Assembly: GCA_025937115.1 (NCBI GenBank)
Contig: JAICSB010000075.1
Location: 1 to 10,425 of the forward strand
Direction: 5' to 3'
Origin: Pseudonocardiaceae bacterium
GTDB lineage: Bacteria; Actinomycetota; Actinomycetes; Mycobacteriales; Pseudonocardiaceae
Length of the DNA stretch: 10,425 nucleotides
A model generated the notes under the pieces. That model did no database searches, was not told where the DNA came from, and saw only the letters and a list, made by a program, of their open reading frames with translations. Made by a program: the position numbers and the translations under genes. This document shows positions 7,790 through 10,425 of the stretch, piece by piece. Numbering within the stretch: the first letter of the stretch is position 1; every line of letters starts with the position of its first letter.

Positions 7790-8530
7790 ATGGATCCCAG
7801 CCTCGACATAGCTGTTCATCATCACGGGCAGGTGGTGGTGATCCACCCGCGCGGGCTACTCACCGTGCGCACCACTACGGATCTGCGCCGGGTACTGGTG
7901 CGCGAGCTGGTTGACCACGGCCGGGTCATCGTCGACCTCGACGGGTTCCGGCTGACCCGAGAGTCGTGTGTGACAGTTTTTCCCGCAGTACTGACCCAAT
8001 GCGGCGGCTGGCCGTCGGCGAAAGTCGCGCTGTGCCGGCCCGACCCGGCGATGGCTCAGGCGCTGGCTGCGCGCCAGGTGTCCGCGTTGGTCCCGGTGTA
8101 CCACCTCAGGCTCGAGGCCGAAGCCGCGATTGATGAACGGCCAACAGTGGTGCGGATGCGGGTCCAGCTGCCTTGTGACGCCGGGGCGCCGGCGATGAGC
8201 CGCCGGTTGGTCCGCGAGATGTGTCCGAAATGGCAGGTCGACGACGGAGTGGAGGACACCGCCGAATTCGTGGTCAGCGAGTTGGTGTCCAATGCCGTGG
8301 AACACGCCTGCACCGGCGTCGGCCTGACGCTGGAGCGCGGTCCGCGCGGGCTGCGGATCGCTGTGCGGGATGCCTCGCCGGTCGGCTTCCCGGGGCCGGT
8401 GAAGCGCTCGACCGATCCGCTGGGCCGGGTCCGTGGTCGGGGCCTCGAACTGGTGCGGAGCCTTACCAAGGCTTGGGGTGTCGACGTCCAGCCAGACGGC
8501 AACACCGTATGGGCCGAGATAGCCGGATAA
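7790..8530 (+). CDS. STAS-like/RsbW-like ATPase fusion (anti-sigma kinase type)
   Basis: A 246-residue fusion of a STAS-like module (about 5-110) with a HATPase_c_2 serine kinase-like module (about 123-246), the fold of RsbW/SpoIIAB anti-sigma factors. The ATPase signatures are intact: N-box ELVSNAVEHA (Glu164, Asn168, His172), G1 box VRDASP (Asp194) and G2 GRGLELV (216-222). The STAS half keeps the beta-strand pattern (GRVIVDLDGFRL) but where D-S-S-G-L is expected it reads R-E-S-C-V, leaving Ser59 as the only possible phosphoacceptor. An antagonist fused to its kinase could work as an internal inhibitor. The ATG at 7790 has GGAG 7 nt upstream. It is divergent from the lone STAS gene and ends 7 bp before the convergent PPK2 gene. 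Confidence 0.88.
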   Translation: MDPSLDIAVHHHGQVVVIHPRGLLTVRTTTDLRRVLVRELVDHGRVIVDLDGFRLTRESCVTVFPAVLTQCGGWPSAKVALCRPDPAMAQALAARQVSALVPVYHLRLEAEAAIDERPTVVRMRVQLPCDAGAPAMSRRLVREMCPKWQVDDGVEDTAEFVVSELVSNAVEHACTGVGLTLERGPRGLRIAVRDASPVGFPGPVKRSTDPLGRVRGRGLELVRSLTKAWGVDVQPDGNTVWAEIAG

Positions 8531-8537
8531 GCGATTG

Positions 8538-9440
8538 TCACGGGTCGGGCGCCAACCGCGCGCGCTGTTCCTTGAGGTTCCAGCCGGTCGGCGTTGGCCA
8601 GCCGAGCACCATCCCCTCGAGCCGCTCGGTGAGAATGTTTGTGATCGCCCAATTGCGATACCACTTGTGGTCGGCCGGCACGATATACCAAGGGGCGGCC
8701 TCGGTATTGCACCTCCGCAGTACATCTGAATACGCCTGCTGGTAATCGTCCCAATAGGCGCGTTGGTCTACGTCGGCGGGATCGTATTTCCAGTGCTTCG
8801 TGGGATCGTCGAGCCGGGCGAGCAGGCGCTTTGCTTGATGCTCCTTGGAGATGTGGAGGAAGCACTTCACGATTGCGCACGAGGTGGCCAGCTTCGCCTC
8901 GAAGCGGTTGATGACGTCGTAGCGGCACGACCACCGATCAGCTGGCACCAGCTCATCAACCCGGACCACGACCACGTCCTCATAGTGCGAACGGTCGAAC
9001 ACGCCGACGATGCCGGGCGGCGGCAGCCGCCGCTCGACCCGCCACAGGAAGTGGTGCTCCAGATCCTCGACCGTCGGCCGCTTGAATGCGTGATATTGCA
9101 CGCCCATCGGGTTCATCAGACCCAGGACATGCTCCACCGTGCCGCCCTTGCCCGCGGTGTCCATGCCTTGCAACACGAGCAGCAGGCTTCGCCGGCCAGC
9201 GGGATCCCCTTCGGCATGTCCCTCGGCGTAGAGCTGCTCTTGCAAGTCCGCCAAGCGCGGCGCAAGGCGGCGCATCGCCGCTTTGCCGTCGGCCTTACCC
9301 GATCCGGTGAACCCCGGAGTCGCCCCGGTAGCGATGGCCGCCAGATCCACCAGACCGGCGGGCACCCGCAGCAGATCGCTCACCCGTGGTGGGATCGCGT
9401 CCGAGAGCTGGTCGGTGTGCATCATCTTCCGGTTGGCCAT
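8538..9440 (-). CDS. PPK2-family polyphosphate:nucleotide phosphotransferase
   Basis: A 300-residue cytoplasmic enzyme of the PPK2 family, which moves phosphate between polyphosphate and nucleotides. Walker A-like loop Gly92-MDTAGK98-GG, then the family block VQYHAFKRPT, then Walker B-like FDRSHYEDVVV (Asp149), then the lid region HISKEHQAKRLLARLDDP (about 196-213) and the C-terminal WYIVPADHKWYRNWAI. It resembles the PPK2-related group that uses nucleoside mono- or diphosphates, but subclass cannot be fixed by eye. The start at 9440 (MANRKMM) is chosen because GGGAG lies 9 nt upstream; an in-frame GTG at 9497 would add 19 residues and has a weaker site. The gene converges on 7790-8530 with a 7-bp gap and is divergent from 9578-10291. 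Confidence 0.93.
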   Translation of the reverse strand: MANRKMMHTDQLSDAIPPRVSDLLRVPAGLVDLAAIATGATPGFTGSGKADGKAAMRRLAPRLADLQEQLYAEGHAEGDPAGRRSLLLVLQGMDTAGKGGTVEHVLGLMNPMGVQYHAFKRPTVEDLEHHFLWRVERRLPPPGIVGVFDRSHYEDVVVVRVDELVPADRWSCRYDVINRFEAKLATSCAIVKCFLHISKEHQAKRLLARLDDPTKHWKYDPADVDQRAYWDDYQQAYSDVLRRCNTEAAPWYIVPADHKWYRNWAITNILTERLEGMVLGWPTPTGWNLKEQRARLAPDP

Positions 9441-9515
9441 AGACGAAGGCTCCCAGGCCGCCTCAATGACCGGCAACGGCAGCGCGTGGCTCGCCACCCG
9501 CCGCGCGCACCTCGA

Positions 9516-9545
9516 TTGGCGGCGGTCGGGCCCGGTGATTAACGT
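9516..9545 (+). promoter_or_regulatory. Candidate SigA-type promoter for the membrane protein gene
   Basis: TTGGCG (9516-9521), an 18-bp spacer and TAACGT (9540-9545), giving a leader of roughly 25-30 nt before the ATG at 9578. The -35 box matches only four of six consensus positions. It lies in the 137-bp gap between divergent genes. Confidence 0.3.
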
Positions 9546-9577
9546 AACCGGTCAGACCCGCCGACACACAGGAGACC

Positions 9578-10291
9578 ATGACTGCGCCGCCTTCGCCGCC
9601 GACCAGCCCAGACGACACCAAACGTAAGGTCGATCTCAACGGGTTCCACGTCGCCGCAGCTGCCCTTGCCGCGGTGACCAGTGCCGTGCTCGGCTCACAG
9701 CTGGGCGCCGCCGGCACCGTCATCGGGGCAGCTGGAGCCAGCGTGGTCACCACGGTCGGCACCGCCGTCTACCAGACGTCGTTGGAGCGCAGCCGGCAAA
9801 GGGTCCGTACCCTCGCTCAGCGCAAGCGGCCGTCCACAACCGCCCAACACGAGCCCGAGCCCGCTCATCGCTCCAGGCGGTTAGTTGCGCTGCGCTGGGG
9901 GGCGGTGATCGTGGGATCGCTCGGCGCTTTCTTGCTGGCCATGACCGTCATCACCGGATTCGAGTGGGCCAACGGCCACGCCGTAGGTGGCAACGGCAAG
10001 GGGACCACCATCGGTCAGGTGATCAACGACCAGCCCGGTTCGCCGACGCCGGCCACCCCGCCGCCTAGTCCGGGCGCTCCCACGTCGTCCACTCCCACCC
10101 CGACTCCCACCGAGACTCCCACCGAGACCCCCACGCAGACTTCTCAGCCCCCCTCCGGGCTCCTCCCCGGGATCCTCGGCCCCCCCGCTACCACTACGTC
10201 CAGCGGGACCCCAACCGGGACATCCGGCAGGCCCGTGCCCACTGAGGCGCCGCCGCCGCTGATATCGCCCGGCCTTTCCGGCGGCGGCTGA
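9578..10291 (+). CDS. Two-helix membrane protein with Pro/Thr-rich tail
   Basis: A 237-residue protein of unknown function, of a type often seen in actinobacteria. A short polar N-terminus (PPSPPTSPDDTKRK) is followed by a Gly/Ala-rich hydrophobic stretch (about 23-65, GSQLGAAGTVIGAAGASVV) with glycine-zipper spacing, then a basic loop (70-102), a second transmembrane helix (about 104-127) and a tail of about 100 residues that is very rich in Pro and Thr, probably outside the membrane and perhaps glycosylated. The tail holds 12-bp DNA repeats encoding TPTE-type units. AGGAG (9570-9574) lies 3 nt before the ATG. No enzymatic motif is seen. It is divergent from the PPK2 gene; any functional link is unproven. 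Confidence 0.82.
   Translation: MTAPPSPPTSPDDTKRKVDLNGFHVAAAALAAVTSAVLGSQLGAAGTVIGAAGASVVTTVGTAVYQTSLERSRQRVRTLAQRKRPSTTAQHEPEPAHRSRRLVALRWGAVIVGSLGAFLLAMTVITGFEWANGHAVGGNGKGTTIGQVINDQPGSPTPATPPPSPGAPTSSTPTPTPTETPTETPTQTSQPPSGLLPGILGPPATTTSSGTPTGTSGRPVPTEAPPPLISPGLSGGG
10091..10137 (+). repeat. Short in-gene tandem repeat encoding Thr-Pro-Thr-Glu units
   Basis: GACTCCCACCGA occurs twice in tandem (10102-10113, 10114-10125), with diverged copies on either side (for example GACCCCCACGCA, 10126-10137). It encodes the PTPTETPTETPTQT part of the tail. In-frame repeats like this usually vary in copy number between strains. Confidence 0.8.
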
Positions 10292-10303
10292 GATGGCCGC
10301 CGC
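10281..10303 (+). terminator. Hairpin spanning the stop codon, possible terminator
   Basis: GCGGCGGC (10281-10288), loop TGAGATG, GCCGCCGC (10296-10303): a perfect 8-bp GC stem whose loop contains the TGA stop of the membrane protein gene. No T-run follows on either strand. It lies between convergent genes and could act as a U-less actinobacterial terminator in both directions, but it may also just reflect Gly-rich codons. Confidence 0.4.
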
Positions 10304-10314
10304 AAACGCCCCCG

Positions 10315-10425
10315 CTACCTTCGCGCCCGGCTAGCCACCAGCGCGATCAGCACGACGATCAAGCCCACTATGACACCACCGGCGGTAAGCCCGATCACCG
10401 TCCACATCCAGTTCTGCATGAAAGC
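10315..10425 (-). CDS. Small membrane protein or C-terminus of a larger one (partial)
   Basis: On the minus strand, an open frame enters from the right edge and stops with TAG at 10317-10315. Its last 34 codons from the ATG at 10419 read MQNWMWTVIGLTAGG, a hydrophobic VIVGLIVVLIALVA helix and a basic end SRARR: one transmembrane helix with a positive C-terminus, likely on the cytoplasmic side. Only 6 bases precede that ATG, so whether it is the true start cannot be seen. Codon choice and the sharp basic end support real coding. It converges on 9578-10291 with 23 bp between stops. Confidence 0.55.
   Translation of the reverse strand, partial: AFMQNWMWTVIGLTAGGVIVGLIVVLIALVASRARR

Noticed and set aside
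8056..8934. A 292-codon minus-strand open frame across the STAS-ATPase and PPK2 gene ends
   Set aside because: It is a shadow frame of two well-supported genes and shows no conserved motif.
9441..9497. 19-residue N-terminal extension of the PPK2 protein from a GTG
   Set aside because: The Shine-Dalgarno before the ATG at 9440 is better placed, and PPK2 proteins do not need the extra segment.

Overview
The window looks like chromosomal DNA of a mycobacterium, probably a fast-growing Mycolicibacterium-type species. It is GC-rich and coding-dense. Its left end carries the 3' part of clpC1, then a heme-degrading monooxygenase of the MhuD type and mutY. In M. tuberculosis these genes lie near one another (clpC1, mhuD, mutY), with PE_PGRS and other genes between them that are missing here. 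The organism is inferred from protein resemblance and gene order; no search was run.

Layout. 1-1628 (+) is the end of clpC1, closed by a strong hairpin terminator. 1683-3397 (-) is a compact unit: a small CanA-like beta-carbonic anhydrase overlaps mutY by 4 bp, and mutY is followed 15 bp later by mhuD. From about 3400 the content turns accessory. 3708-5072 (+) encodes a MEDS-histidine-kinase-like ATPase-HTH fusion. It converges on a gene for a Trp-rich secreted protein of unknown function (5154-5873, -), and the gap between them holds an in-frame tandem duplication of that gene's stop-codon end. Upstream of the secreted-protein gene is an 11+11 bp perfect inverted repeat that resembles an operator. 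6023-6895 (-) encodes a mycothiol-dependent maleylpyruvate-isomerase-type protein with an SCP2-like C-terminus. 7126-7578 (-) encodes a lone STAS protein, divergent from a STAS-like/RsbW-like ATPase fusion (7790-8530, +). The latter converges on a PPK2-family polyphosphate kinase gene (8538-9440, -). 9578-10291 (+) encodes a two-helix membrane protein with a Pro/Thr-rich tail, and the window ends in the 3' part of a small membrane protein gene on the minus strand.

How the genes may work together. The most coherent theme is partner switching, the anti-sigma kinase and STAS antagonist logic of RsbW/RsbV. Within 5 kb there are two HATPase_c_2-type proteins and two STAS modules, each with unusual signature residues. 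The MEDS protein has lost both the N-box Asn and the G1 Asp. The lone STAS has Ile where the phospho-Ser usually lies. The STAS-ATPase fusion keeps an intact ATPase but has a degenerate STAS motif. My inference is that one active kinase (7790-8530) works alongside two non-canonical partners, one of which can bind DNA. No sigma factor gene is in the window, so the target is unknown. Polyphosphate metabolism, carbonic anhydrase and the Clp unfoldase fit a general stress or stationary-phase setting, but only loosely.
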